Source: Anoplolepis gracilipes
Lineage: Eukaryota; Arthropoda; Insecta; Hymenoptera; Formicidae
Assembly (NCBI RefSeq): GCF_047496725.1
Contig: NC_132978.1
Coordinates: forward strand, 13,107,501-13,171,500
Direction of reading: 5' to 3'
Length of the DNA stretch: 64,000 nucleotides
This document shows, one piece after another, positions 43,761-57,032 of the stretch. The notes under the pieces are model-generated. The model searched no databases. It worked only from the letters and a program-made list of their open reading frames with translations, and was not told the DNA's origin. A program made the position numbers and the translations under genes. Position 1 is the first letter of the stretch. Every line of letters starts with the position of its first letter.

Positions 43761-46700
43761 ATGTCTGACAGTATAAAAGTAGCAATCAAAGTCAGGCCAA
43801 TTATTAGGCGAGAGGAAGACGAGAATTTGCCGATACAGTGGCTGGTTCAAGGAAACAGCATCGTGCCAACCGATGCAGAATTGAAAAAACGAGGCGACGG
43901 TGGATTCCAATTTGGTACGAAACTTCAGACTTCAAATCCAAATTTCGATATAAAATACATGTCTCTCACTTATCTTTAGTTTACTTATTTTTATAACTTA
44001 ATCTTAACTTGAAAAATCTTGTGCTGTGTCGACATGTTAGGTTGGATTTTTCTAGTTATACTTTCTGTAACAATTTTTCTTTTACATCGTCCGAATATGT
44101 ATTTATTTTATTTTAGAAAATGCAGAAAATGTAACATGGAATAAAGAAAGACATCTGTTGTAATCTATCGCTAATAATCTATTTTAATCTATTGCATAGA
44201 TATAATTTGCATCGATAAACTAGTTTTTATTGTTTTTTTTTATCCATGATTTAACAATAAGACTTGCCAAATATATTATTTAAATTAATCTATTGTTAAT
44301 CTTATAGATCATATTTTTGATACAAATGCCAGTAACAACGATGTGTTTGATAATATTGTAAAGCCTATTGTTGACGCTGCAGTAAAAGGGTTTAATGGCA
44401 CTGTATTTGCTTATGGACAAACAAGTTCTGGAAAAACATATACTATGATGGGCACACCAGAAGAACCTGGTATAATACCTCTGGCTGTCGAACATATGTT
44501 TGATGCTATAGCTAATACATCTGGACGCGAGTTTTTATTGAGGTTGATATTTTTATTTTTCTTGTTACATTCTTATTTAAAGTAGGACAGCTCTTTAACT
44601 TTTACAGGTTATGTTATTACAGAGTAGAATATTTTCATTCAAATTTTTCATTTTTATTCATACAGCAATATGACAGTAGGATTGAAAAATTCAGATTTTT
44701 TGCTTATCAGATGATTGTTCCAACATTGAGCTATTCTGCTTATCTGATGTATTTATTAAGATAAAAAAAATAATTTTTAAAGTCAAAAAAGAATATTTGG
44801 TTATATAAATTATAACATTGATGAAAAGATTGTAGCACTTTTTATTAAAGAATTTATTAATTCTTTTAGAGTATCTTACTTAGAAATTTATAATGAAAAA
44901 GTCAATGATCTCTTAAGTAAAGGCTCAATAGATTTAAAAATACACGAAGATGTAACTGGTCAAGTGTTTGTAAAATCTAAAGAAGAGGTCACAAACTGCC
45001 CAGAAAATGTTTTATCGATAATGAACAAAGGTAATAAACACAGAAGAATAGGTGAAACAAATATGAATGAGCGAAGTAGCAGGAGCCATACGATCTTCAG
45101 AATTGTAAGAATATCAATTTTCTTTAATTTTATGTATAAAATTTTTTAAGATTATCATTAATATTTATAAAATTTTTTAAGATTATTCATTAATATAATC
45201 TATTGCATGTTGTCAGTTTAAAGTTTAAAGCAGAATAAAATTCTATACTGTTGTAGACAATCGAGAGTCGAGAAGCTAGTGCTGGCTCAGATGGCGCAAT
45301 ACAAGTATCGCAATTAAATATGGTAGATCTTGCGGGTTCGGAGAGAGCATGGCAAACAGGAGCTACTGGAGAACGTTTTAAAGAGGGACGTCATATTAAT
45401 TTATCTCTTTCTACATTAGCACTAGTAATAAAGCAGTTGAGTGAGTCGCAAGACTGTCCAAAATATGTAAATTTTCGAGACAGTAAATTGACGAGATTAT
45501 TACAAGCATCTTTAGGCGGCAATGCAATGACTGTGATCATATGTACAGTAACTCCAGCTACTCTCGACGAAACTCAATGCACATTGTCGTTAGTATATTT
45601 TTAATGTTTTTATTTCTTGTAACAAATATATTTTGCAATATATATCAAATATATTTAATTTCAATGAATAGATTTGCATCTAGAGCTAGAAATATAAAAA
45701 ATAAGCCTGAACTGAATGAAGTTATGTCTGATGGTGTACTTTTGAAGCGTTACGCAAAACAAATAGATATATTACATACAGAATTAGAGGTAAGTGTAAG
45801 TTATTATAAATATCTGAAAATCTTTTATTGCTTTATATAAAAGATGTAGAAATGATATGCTGATTTCTCAACGAATTTTAAATATAAATCATTCTTTATA
45901 CATTACAAAATGATAAAAAATTTATTAACTTAAAAATTTATTAACATATTACTACATAATGAATTTATTTTTTTCAGAGAATGAAACAACTAACTCAATC
46001 GACCGATTTTCAAGAAATGGAATCTAAAATGCAAGAAAAAGATCGTGTTAATAAAAATCTTGAAGAACGTATTAGATTATTACAAACTCGGATAGTTCAT
46101 GGCGATACTCACAATAATACAGAATCATTCAAGCATAAGGAAAAAAGAAGACAGACTTGGTGCGGCACTGGTGGATATAGACTAAATCCATTTCCAACAA
46201 CACACTTGTCACCAATTAAAGAAGTGTCACCTCTTAAACTGCATAGTAGAAAAACGGCTGATATTGTGGATACATGTAGGTTTTACTTTTATAGGATGCA
46301 AAAAAAATAATTTAGAAAGTTGAAAATTTAAATTAAAATTATTTATATATATATTATTATTATAGCATCTCAAATAGCTCTTGCCGATTTTGAGCTGGAG
46401 CTTATGAACAGCGAAGTGGATTGCGAAGAAGAGATGGAAAGTGATGAAGATACGTTTGTTTTGTATCGAAAGGACAATCGGGTGAAATTTACAGATGATG
46501 TAATTCATAAATCACCGCCTATGGATTTTACCGTTCGTGACATCTTACCTGAAAAAATTGATATATCCATACAGACTGAAAGGTAATAATATTAAATACA
46601 ATTAATCTGTTTAATATATATTTAGTTTACAGTTAATTTAATCACACTCTTTTTTCTGTTATTTAAATAGTAATTCATCTCCCGACACGCCAAAAAAGAC

Positions 46701-49700
46701 TTTACGAGAGAGAATGCACATATTGAAGGAAGAATATTTACAGCTTCAAGAATTTACGACTTTAGAGAAACAATTATTTATTGACGATCATTCTTCCGAA
46801 ATGAAAAATAAACTTGCAAAACTCTCAACGTTAGAAAAGCAAGTGGAAACTAATACATTTGATAAGCAAAGCTATGAATTTGTAATATCTGAACTGCGTA
46901 AAAAATTAACTGCTGCCGAATCGCGTTATATTTTGGCAGAGGATAAATGGAATATGCAAGCAGCAGAATTACAAAGGATACCTGACTTAGAAAAGAAAAT
47001 TGCACAATTCTCTGCACAAGAAATAGAGACGCAAAACATTCCAAAATTACAAAAACAGATAGAAGAGCTTACAGCCGAAAAAAACGGGTACGAACATGTT
47101 GCTTCCGATTTACGAAAAAAGCTTAAAGAATCTGAGCAACACAATATTATACTGGAAGACAAATTAGCGGTCCAGAATGTAAAATTAGAAAAATCATTTG
47201 AACAATCTTTGTCACAAAATGATAATATGCAGCAAGTAGAATTGGAAAATCAAATTACCGCTATCTCCTTCCAAAATAATGAATTACAACATCAAATAAT
47301 AGACCTTCAAAATAAGTTATCAGAAACAGAATTATCCAAAAATTCGATGAAAGATAAATTAGACGGGCAACAAAAACATTTTCAAGATCTAGAAGAACGC
47401 ATTAATAATCTTGTATGTGAAAAAAATATATGTGAACATACCATTTGTGAAATGCAAAATAGATTGAAGGAAGCGGAAGAAGCCAATTTTTTAATGCAGG
47501 ATAAAATAAATGAGCAACAAATAAAAATTCAAAAATTTCAAAATCAAGAGAAACAGATTGAACAACTTGTTTCTGAGAACAATGAACTTAAACTTACCAT
47601 TAGTGAACTACAAGAGCAATTCATAGAAGCAGAAATAAGAAATAATACAATGGAAGATGAGATTGGAGATCAAGATGATCAATCAGATTCACATAAATTA
47701 CACTTAGAAAGACAAATTCAAGATGTTATAAAAGAAAAAATGGAATCTGAACAAATCAGTAGTGAACTAATAGATAAATTGAAAAAGATGGAACTAATGA
47801 ATAGTTCAATGAAAAATCAACAAGAATTATATATACAAAAGACAGGTGATTTAGAGAAACAGGTTAAAGATCTTGCAATTGAAAGAAATGAATTTGAAGG
47901 AATAGTTGCTGAATTAAAAGAAAAATTGAAAGAAACCGAATTAAAAAATAATTCATTGAAAGACAAATTAATTAAATATGAAACAAACATATGTGAACCT
48001 GATAGTCTAGATAAAGAATATATTATTTCTGACTTGCAGGAAAAATTGAAAGCAGCCGAGTTACATAATAACTCAATGAAGATGGAATTAAATGCACAAC
48101 AGGTCGAAGCACAGAAAACTATCGACGAGCAAAAGAAATGTATCGAGGATTTGAAGAAAAATGATAATGAAATTAATCATTTAAAAAGTCACATAAACGA
48201 CTTGCAGGATATCATTCAAGATATACAGAAAGAACAAGCATCAACAAAATTGATATTGGATCACGACTTGAGCAATGGTGATTCTTCAAAAGTTATGGAG
48301 GATTTATCAACTACTATCTCCTTAGACGATAGTGCTAAATTATCGTCAGATCTCGTAAAAACTGAAGAATTAGAAATAAAACATGCCGTGCAAAGTTTAA
48401 AGGCAGATATAGAAAAGTTAGAAAAAACTATTTATCTGTTAACAACAGAGAATAGTGATTTAACGAATAAATTGTCAGCAGAGAAGGCGTGTACCGAGAA
48501 ATCAACTATTCATTTTCAACAGACGATTGACGAACTTTATGCGCGAAACTCGAAGATAATGGAGGAAAAACTTGAGTTAAAGAATGATTTGACAATTCTC
48601 AACGAACAGATGGAAACCTTACGTTCGAGGATACCTGAAGTGAACTCAAACGAAGAACAAATAATTCTCAAGTACGAAGAACAAATTAGCACACTTACAG
48701 TAAAAAATACAGAATTATTATCTAATGTCACAGATACAATGAAAGAGCTTGAAATGTTAAAAGAGAGTAAATCACTTTTGTACGAACACGATTGTATATA
48801 CAAGGATGAATTAACTGATCTTACGGCAAAATATAAATATTTGACAACTGAGAACAATGAACTTTCAACTAATGTAATGGATAAAATCGAAGAAAATGAT
48901 GAATTAAAAGAAGAATGTATTATTTTAAAAAATAAATTAGAATTATTATTGAAACATGAAAAAGATAGTAATAATGATGAGGAACAATTGAGAATGGAGA
49001 ATACTTTATTGAAAACCGAACAAGCAGAGTTAAAAGCTAATATAAAAATGTTAACCGAAGAGAACTTGAAAATATCTAATCAGTTAGTGGAGACCTTAGA
49101 AGATTTGGATAATGTGCAAAAAACTAATTCTTCCAATAATACTTTGCAATTATCGACGTTATTTAATGAGACTTTAACAATGAATGATATAATAGACAAA
49201 TCTATAAAAGATGACAATGCCGAAGCAACAATCTCACAACTACAAGAGAAAGTTATGCATCTTACGTTTCTTAATAGAAAACTCAGCGATTTAAAATTAA
49301 GCAATTGTACTCAATGTGCCCATCTGCAAGAAATGACTGAAAGTCAAAGACTACTGAAACTCAAAGTGAAGGCTCTCACTCATAAATTAGAGGATTCACA
49401 AAGAAAGTTTGACCGTGAAGTTGCAAAGAGCGATTCACTTATTCTAAAAGCTAAAGAGGACGTAAATATAAGCATATGTAACTCATCTCTTAATACCAGT
49501 TTTGTAGACAATATGTACGTTAGTCATGTTCAAGAAAGACTTCAATCTCTAAATAATGAATTACAAATTTTGAAAGAGGATCACGCTAAATTATTGGATT
49601 ACAAAGAAAAATATAATGAAGTCGAAGAATTACAAAATAGCAGTGTTACAGATTTGTCGCTGAATAAAGATCATAATACCAGCGTTAAGAAATCTCCAAG

Positions 49701-52700
49701 CAAAACTTCGTTGAGACTAGAAAATATGGCAAAAGACATAAGCCATTTGCAAACTGATTTTGAAAAAATGAAGGAAGAAACTGCAAGACTCAAAAAAGAT
49801 CTTAGCAAATTTACTAATGAAAGAGACTCTCTACTGGATGAAATTAAATTCTTAAAAATTGCTAACGAACAGTTATTGCAAAAGATGTCGGAAAGTGATC
49901 TGTATTTAGAAAAAACAGACATCCTTGAAAAGGAAATAAGAGACATGACCCAAAAGTTGCAGGAATATTCTGTGAGATGTAAAGAAGTTGAGGATGGAAA
50001 ACTCGTTGTTGAAACTGAAGTGGAATTCCTAAAAGTAGACAAAGCGGAGAAAGAACAAACGATAAACGAATTACGTCAAAGCCTTTCCTGTTTGCAACAA
50101 GAGTTAGATTTAACAAAAAGAGAGAAAGAAGAACTTAACAGAAACAATCTTTTGGAGCAAGAGTATGAAGAGAAACTGGAATCGCTAAGATCAACAAATG
50201 AGGAATTGATTAATTCTAAAGCAACTGTTTGTCAAGAATTTGCTAATTATTGTAAAGAATCGGAAAATAAATTGACCGCACTAAACGAAAAAATAAACAA
50301 ATACATTTCTGAAAACGATTATTTAAAACAAGAATTGATTAAACTGCGTGACATAGAAAATAAATTTGAAACGATGAGAAACGAGTATCAATCTAAATCT
50401 CAGCAAGATAAAACGTTAGCCGATGATAACAAAAAGCTCAAGAATGTATTAAACGATATTTCTAAGAATATTATTAAAGAGATTAAGTCTCTCAAATCGA
50501 AAGTTGATGCTGAAGAAGAATTTTTACACAAATCGGTGAATGAGCTATTTCAGATATTTTTACAAACCATCGTAATGAAAGAAAAAGAAATAATGAAAAC
50601 TATGCGAGATAACTTTAATAAAGAGAAGCAAAAACTCGAGGATGATAAACGGCAGAGTGTGGATGCAGAGAAACGTATAACATTGTGGACGAAAGAATTG
50701 GAGAGCGAGATAGAGAAACTCCAAGGAGATTTATCCCAACGAGAAGCTGTATCTGATGGATTGCAAAAAGAGATTGTGCGTTTGGAGAAACTTTTAGAAG
50801 ATAATAATCGCGAACGAGATACGTTGCAAGAAAAGAACAGTCTACTCGAAATGGATCTCAATACACAAATTGAATTTAATAAACATTCCAAGATGGACAC
50901 AGTGACTGAAGAAGCCATTAATATTGCTCAAAAACGGGAAAGACAAGCGCAAGAAGCGATCAAGAATAAAGAAGCCGAATTTCAGATCAAGTTAAAATCG
51001 GAGAAAGACACGTATTGTAAACGAATAGAAGATCTCTCGTGTACGATAGAATCGCTTAAAACGAAAACTATGGAATTGACGGGCAACATTGAAGGCCTCG
51101 AAGCTAATCAAGAGCAATTGAAGAACATTATTGATTTGAAAAACAACGAATTAATGAAGAGTGATCAAATTATTAAAAAAATGCAGTTCGAATTGGAACA
51201 ACTCACAGAAAGTCATAACGATTTGAATTGTGAATTGGAAAAGAAGGACTCGCGTATCGCGGAAATTACAGAACTTTTAAAAACTAAATGTGACAATCTT
51301 ACGGAATATAAAGCTCAGTTGGAGACGAATGTGTCGGAGAATATGTACCTGAAGCAACAAATTAGCGAACGGAAAGCTAGTATAGAGCAATACAGACTGG
51401 AGATTGAGATACTGAAGATGGAAAATAAGAAAGAGATAGATGCGATTAAAGATAAATTGAATTTCGAGGAATTGACGAGTATCGAATTGAACAAACAAAT
51501 AGCCGAATTAAATAAGAAGAACGCTGCTTTGACGGAAGAAATAAATACCTCGAGAGACAATTATACGATGTTACAACATAAGTGCATTACATTAGAGAAA
51601 AGAGTCAGAAATAGTACGAGTAAGATTCAAGCGGAGGAACAAATGGAAGAATTGAAGGACTTGAATAGATCTTTGCGAAATAATTTGGATGGTGCTAGTA
51701 ATCGGATAATAGAGCTACAAGAAGCCAAAGCTGAATTGATGAAGCAATTGGTTGCTTTAAACAGTCAATATGATGCCGCGTGTAAAGATAATCAAGAATT
51801 AAGGGAGATGTCATCATATAGGTCAAAATATAGCGATACGTACACAACTTGTGAAAAGTACGACGCTTTGCTACGGGAGAAAAATAAAATTGCTTTAGAA
51901 TTGGAAGCGATAAAAGTTGAATTTGATCAAAAGAACAGAGAAATTGAGGATTATATTAGCAAGGTGAAGGAATTGACCGAAAAGAATACGGAACTTGACC
52001 AAGAATCAAACGAGCTGGCTGATGTTATTCATCAACACAATGTTGAAAATGCAAAGCTCGAAGATGAGCTTTGGTCATGTCGCGTCGAAGGTGACGAGTT
52101 ACGAAACAAGATTAAGGCTCTCGAGAATAAAATTCAGAATCTTCAATCCGTCCAGAGAACAGATGTATCATCCGTTAATTCTCACAATGAAGATTGTAGT
52201 TGCACGGCGTTGAAAAATAAGATACGTGAATTACAAATGGAAATTGTATCGAAAAACGGAAAAATCGCGACATTGGATCTGCAAATACAGAGCGGAAGTT
52301 TCCCTTATCAGGCCAAGTGTATAGAATTGCAAGAGCATCTATCGGCACATAAAAATAAGGTATATTTCTTTATTGTGTTTCAATTATTTTAATTATGTTA
52401 TAAAAATTATAGATTCTATCGTAATTTGTTTTACAAATTATACTATTTTTTTTTACAGAATAGCGAACTTAAAACAGAGATTAAACGGCTTCACGCTGCC
52501 ATGCTGCGTATAAGCGCGAAAGAATGCAATGTATGTAAACAGAGACTTATAAATAGAAGAGATCAGATATGTCAGACGATGCCAAATACACCAAATATAC
52601 GATTTTGCAGTATGAGCAGTGGCATAATCGAAGTAAGTATACATCATTGCCTTAGAGAAATATATACATAATGATAGAATGTTTTCAATTTTATTTTGTT

Positions 52701-52910
52701 CAAGTTTTATCGATTATCACTATATTATTATAACTTTTATGTTTTACATAATAATATAATTTTTTTATGCAGAATGATACAAAAATAACGAAATTAGAAA
52801 AGGAAAAAGAGTTTATGAAAAATGTCTGCCGTTCTCGGTCGAAAGTTATAAGGGAGCTTGAGGAAAAGATAGCAGAATACGAAAAATTGTTGCCATCCAA
52901 AAATTCATGA
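43761..52910 (+). CDS. CENPE: CENP-E-like kinesin-7 motor, ~2529 aa
   Basis: Plus-end-directed kinetochore motor for chromosome congression. Exons: 43761-43914, 44308-44542, 44870-45104, 45257-45588, 45672-45789, 45978-46275, 46366-46582, 46671-52359, 52459-52632, 52773-52910; all phases agree. The motor is N-terminal: VAIKVRP, FQFDHIFD, P-loop [10 protein letters not shown] (44415-44441), switch [11 protein letters not shown], switch II VDLAGSE, then [20 protein letters not shown]. The neck [17 protein letters not shown] is typical of kinesin-7. The 5.7-kb exon 8 is almost wholly coiled coil, as in human CENP-E (about 2,700 residues) and fly cenp-meta. The C-terminus ends SKNS, so the CAAX box that is farnesylated in vertebrate CENP-E is missing. 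Exons 1-2 and the promoter lie in the right arm of the inverted duplication. Whether the gene corresponds to fly cenp-meta or cenp-ana cannot be told. Confidence 0.95.
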
Positions 52911-53135
52911 TTGGTAGAATTCGTATTTTATATCGCCATATATTTGAAAAAATTCTCTTTTATTAAAATAGTTTATCTAGTTGAAATAATATATTTTAAG
53001 GTTTATTTATATTGTTGTGGTAAAATAATAATTTAATTGAGCAAGATTTTAAAATGTAAAATATAGCTGATAAAAGTGTATAGAATTCAAATGTAAATAT
53101 TAGATTTTTAATGTTAAGATATGATATATTTTTGT

Positions 53136-53141
53136 AATAAA
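53136..53141 (+). terminator. CENPE: Probable CENP-E polyadenylation signal
   Basis: AATAAA, 226 bp past the stop codon. The Peter Pan signal on the other strand is about 75 bp away, so the two 3' UTRs meet or overlap. Confidence 0.5.
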
Positions 53142-53211
53142 TATATGATTATGTTATACTTTATGACAATATAACAGTTCAATTTTATATAATACTATAT
53201 TTTTTACCAAT

Positions 53212-53217
53212 TTTATT
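53212..53217 (-). terminator. ppan: Probable Peter Pan polyadenylation signal
   Basis: AATAAA on the minus strand, about 170 bp beyond the Peter Pan stop codon, in a compact tail-to-tail arrangement with CENP-E. Confidence 0.45.
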
Positions 53218-53384
53218 ACATCTTCAAAGGCACTATATCTGTGATATAAAATAATTAAGTTTAACTTAATCAGGATATAAGGAGATAAAAAGATGTACAA
53301 CAGTGACTTTGTTACATGAATACACAATTTGAAAAGTAATAGTAATGTATTATTAACTACAGTTCATAAATATTTAACTTTATT

Positions 53385-55214
53385 CTACGACTTGTCAAGT
53401 TTTGCTTTCTTTGATCTGTATTTTATTACATGTTTATGCGATCTCTTTGTACCAATTTTTGTTTGAAACAGATCTGAAATAAAAATTTTATTAAAATTAC
53501 ATTGAATTAAAAATTTGAATATATCTACAAAATATGAACATTCAATATATATTTACCTTTATCAGGTTCTTCTCCTACTTCTTCGCGATAATACTGTGCA
53601 TCATCATCTTCTTCCAATTTAGTCTCTGCAGCAGATTCTTTTGCAATTTTTTGTAACAACATGTCACTTTCTCTTTTCTTCTGAATTCCTTTAAGCGATT
53701 TTTCTTTATGTTCTTGCTTTTGTATTTCCTTCTTTTTTTTATTATCTTCTTGAATTCTCTTTCTTTTTGCCTTCAATTTTTCCTTCTTTTCCCTCTTTTT
53801 CTGTATCGCAAGTTTTTCTTCTTCAGTTTTATGTACAAACTCATGGAAAAGTACTTCACCATCGAGAAGTCCAATTTCCACTTTGATTAACTGAAATGAA
53901 TTTGAAAAGAAAATGTTCAAAAATTGGAATAAATATCTATATACAAATTTATTATAACATTAGCTTTAGATTAATTCTCTAACCTGTAGCGTTATTCTTG
54001 GTCCCAATTCGTATAATCTAATTGCACTCTTAGAATTGGCATGATTTCCCCTCGAAGATAATTTTTGCGGTAATGTAACATGACTAATTTCATCATCTTC
54101 TGCTTCACTTTCAGACATGGTCGGTTTTGTTAAAAAGTCCGAGATATTTTCACATTTAGATAAATTTGGTATTTTTGCTTGCACTAATTTTTTAACACCT
54201 CTCGATAGACCTGTAGGTACAACCTTGATTGCGTAATGTCTAAAGTCAATCGTTTTCGATGTCTTATTGTAATTTAAACATATACAACGACGAATTGTGC
54301 TCAAATTAACCTGTAAAAATATTTGTCATTTAACTAATTAACTGTTTAACTTGGTCAGTTAGTTAAGTTTTTTCAATACTTACAGTAGTTAAGTTTATAG
54401 TTGGAAACATATTTTGGAATGTGGTGGCTACAAGTTTCAATTGCATGCCCTCTCCACTAAAATTATTTAAGATCACCAATGGAGCATTTTTATAAGCCTC
54501 CTCGTATACCATCTGCTTCTTTAACGTAGATATTACATCTCGCGCCAGAGAGAAACTGTGTACTTTAAAAGTAAGGGTAGGCCCTCTGGGCAATCTACAG
54601 CAATAATTAATAGTCGTATTAGTTTGAATAATCATAGCTCTAGAGAATTATCGATAAAAAATTTATAAAAAATGAATACAATACTTGCAAAGCTTGAGGT
54701 ACATTCCTAGTTCCGTCTTTGTAAATATACACATGTGACTGATATGAAAAATACCAGCAATAGAGACAAAGTCTTTAATAGTATTTTTCTTCCGAATCTT
54801 TAAGGATGAAGCTGTAAAAGGTTCCATAACTCTACGAAAATCTTTAGTAAGCTCAACAATATGCTCTCCTGGCAAGCCACGATGAAATACAAAAGAATGA
54901 GGTGCTTTCACCAACTCTTCCTTTTCCCCCACGTTTATTTGCTTATTTCGCTTAACGCACCTACCCTATATATAAAAATCATGTGTGTTAATAAAAAGAA
55001 TTTAAACTATCCTTAATATATTAAGAAATTATTTTTCTTTGAACGGATAGTCGTTACAAAAAATATATATAACCTATATATAACCTATACATAACCTATA
55101 TACAAATGTTTAATAACGTTTATCTTGTTTTTATTGAATATTATTGAATTATTAATTTATATTAATTATAATTATGTTTAGCAAATACTAGAAAAGTACC
55201 TTTCGTTTACCCAT
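53385..55214 (-). CDS. ppan: Peter Pan (PPAN/SSF1), Brix-domain ribosome biogenesis factor, 418 aa
   Basis: Nucleolar factor for 60S subunit assembly (27S pre-rRNA processing, with the 5S RNP). Minus-strand exons: 55200-55214, 54685-54965, 54384-54594, 53984-54310, 53557-53890, 53385-53473; phases agree. It starts MGKRK-GRCVKRNK, a short basic tail encoded across a 15-nt first coding exon. The Brix domain follows: PHSFVFHRGLPGEHIVELTK, RVMEPFTASSLKIRKKN, LPRGPTLTFKV, TIRRCICLNY, DFRHYAIKVVPTGLSRGVKKL and IRLYELGPRITLQLIKVEIG. After it come a long Lys/Glu-rich helix, an acidic DDDAQYYREEVGE patch (conserved in the family) and a basic tail ending KLDKS. Length fits the family. Convergent with CENP-E, 474 bp between stops. 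Confidence 0.95.
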
Positions 55215-55429
55215 TTTTTTTTTGCTTTTATTAGAATTCTTTTGAATAATTTTTTCTCTTGTACTTTGTGTCTTCCCCTCGTTCTATCGGTATCCATGCA
55301 TATTGGTGGATTGGTGCATGCGCATCAACGCGGCCATGCGACTTTAGGCTTTGGGCTTGTTTACACCGACTTAAACACGTACTAAATACTACTGGCCAAT
55401 CACAGCCATTCCATTCTTTATTGCTGTCG

Positions 55430-55510
55430 CCACGTGACTACCGACGCGCATGCGCGAACCATGTCAACACGTGTCTCACCGAAGATCGTCGGTGACATAT
55501 ATACATCTCG
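55430..55510. repeat. Segment related to the CENP-E promoter
   Basis: CACGTGACTACCGACGCGCA, then TGCGCGAACCATG, GTGTCTCACCGAAG and ATCGTCGGTGACAT run in the same order as in 43569-43680 (CACGTGACTATTGACGCGCA, CGCGCGAGACATG, GTGTCTCGCCGAAG, ATCGTTGGTGACAT). The CENP-E version has extra bases after CATG and extra GCCGAA copies. It lies about 215-300 bp upstream of the Peter Pan start codon. Confidence 0.75.
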
Positions 55511-56550
55511 TCGGTGTGTGACTAACAAGTACATATTTTAAAAATTTGCACCATTCTAACGTCATAATCTTCTAATATCGTATCAGTCTATCGCAGCTCG
55601 GAAATTTAAGTTTTAAAATTGGAACGAACAGTTTACTTCATGTCATTTTTCATCTCGTTAAAATAGTTTTTTTTTAAATACTTTGTTGGCCTGTTGGAAA
55701 CGCGCGCTTTCTTGGATTCTTGCGTTCTTTGGGAAAAAAGAAATAACGCTATAACTTTTACTTTATCTATTATGCATCTTTTATTTTTAGAAAATCAAGG
55801 TAAAAAATATAATAAGATATAATAAATATTTCAAAATTTATCTGAACCAACTTATTAAATAATCATGTCAATCGTGTAAACTTTATATTGATTATATTTT
55901 TGAAATTATGGTTTTTCGATATAAGTGCTTTTGTATCATCTCTAAATCGTTGTAAATTCATTAATTGATCTCGTTTTATTAGGAATTGTTATACATATAA
56001 ATGTATAAAAAAGTCTGATGCGTTTTGAGATATGAACTAACAATGGAATTCGAAAACGTTATAAATTTTTAATATATTTTATTTATTGTGTAATATTATA
56101 ATTTCTTATACATTTATCGCTCTGAACTAAAAGTTTTATTGTCTATTAAAAGTGTCCAGAGAAACTATAACTATTATTATTATTTATATATATATATATG
56201 TATATTTTTTATCATTATTATTCATATATATAAAACATATTCTTTTACAACACGATTTACATGCATATAAATACAGTAGAGATATAATTTTATATAAAAT
56301 AGTATATTTTTTAATATAATAATAGAAAAGCTATATATTAAAAATACTGAATTGGCAAAAGTCTATAAATATAAAGATTTTTATATAAAAGAATTACAAA
56401 TGCTAAGGAATAACTACTAATTACTGTATAGCAAGCTAATAAAAAAAGAAATTAATGTTAGACTTTGAGGGCCGGATTAAGCGCGGCCGTACAATAATAA
56501 ATCACGATAACACGTGACTTCCCTTCTCACTGTATTATGAATACCGTGCG

Positions 56551-56612
56551 AGGGGAACGAGCGGGAAGAAAGGGGCGAGGAGAAGGGGGAGGGGAGGGGA
56601 GTGAGTGGGGGG
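56551..56612 (+). repeat. G-rich tract
   Basis: Many runs of three to seven G separated by one to five bases (GGGGCGAGG, GGGGGAGGGGAGGGG, GGGGGGG). Enough runs for a G-quadruplex on the plus strand. Confidence 0.7.
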
Positions 56613-57032
56613 GTGAATATGCACGCAACGTACCTCATTGTCTCGAAGCGCGGGAATCTTCGGCGCGGCTCGTTAAGCAAAGCGAACTCCTCTCACGGTG
56701 CAAAGTTCACGGCTGCTTCACGGGGATTCTTATCTATCTAACGCGTGTCTGGGCCCCCATACGATTTTTATCACGGTAATATTATACCTTGACTGCGAGA
56801 ACGAGTCATAAATCTGTATATTCGCATCCTATACTTAGTATTAAATATGTAGCTATTTGACTCTTTTTGAGAATTTAATTGTTTTACGAGGAAGGTGTCA
56901 TTATTTGCATTTGACCTAGCGAATAAATTAATAGAATTGTTTTAAATATCCTGGCACGATGACAAATTGCGTGTATATAAATATGAGAAAACTATAAAAA
57001 TATATAGCGTATGTAATTTAACGCGTCAAAGA

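Larger units (their letters stand above)
43410..44587 (+). repeat. Right arm of long inverted duplication (functional CENP-E 5' end)
   Basis: 1178 bp holding the CENP-E promoter, exon 1, intron 1, exon 2 and 45 bp of intron 2. The reverse-complement copy is at 42111-43289. The intact P-loop here, and the continuity with all later exons, show that this arm belongs to the active gene. Confidence 0.95.

Noticed and set aside
48537..50918. Many long minus-strand frames (up to 123 codons) inside the large CENP-E exon
   Set aside because: Antisense shadows of a Lys/Glu/Asn-rich coiled coil, which yields Ser/Phe/Leu-rich stop-poor complements.
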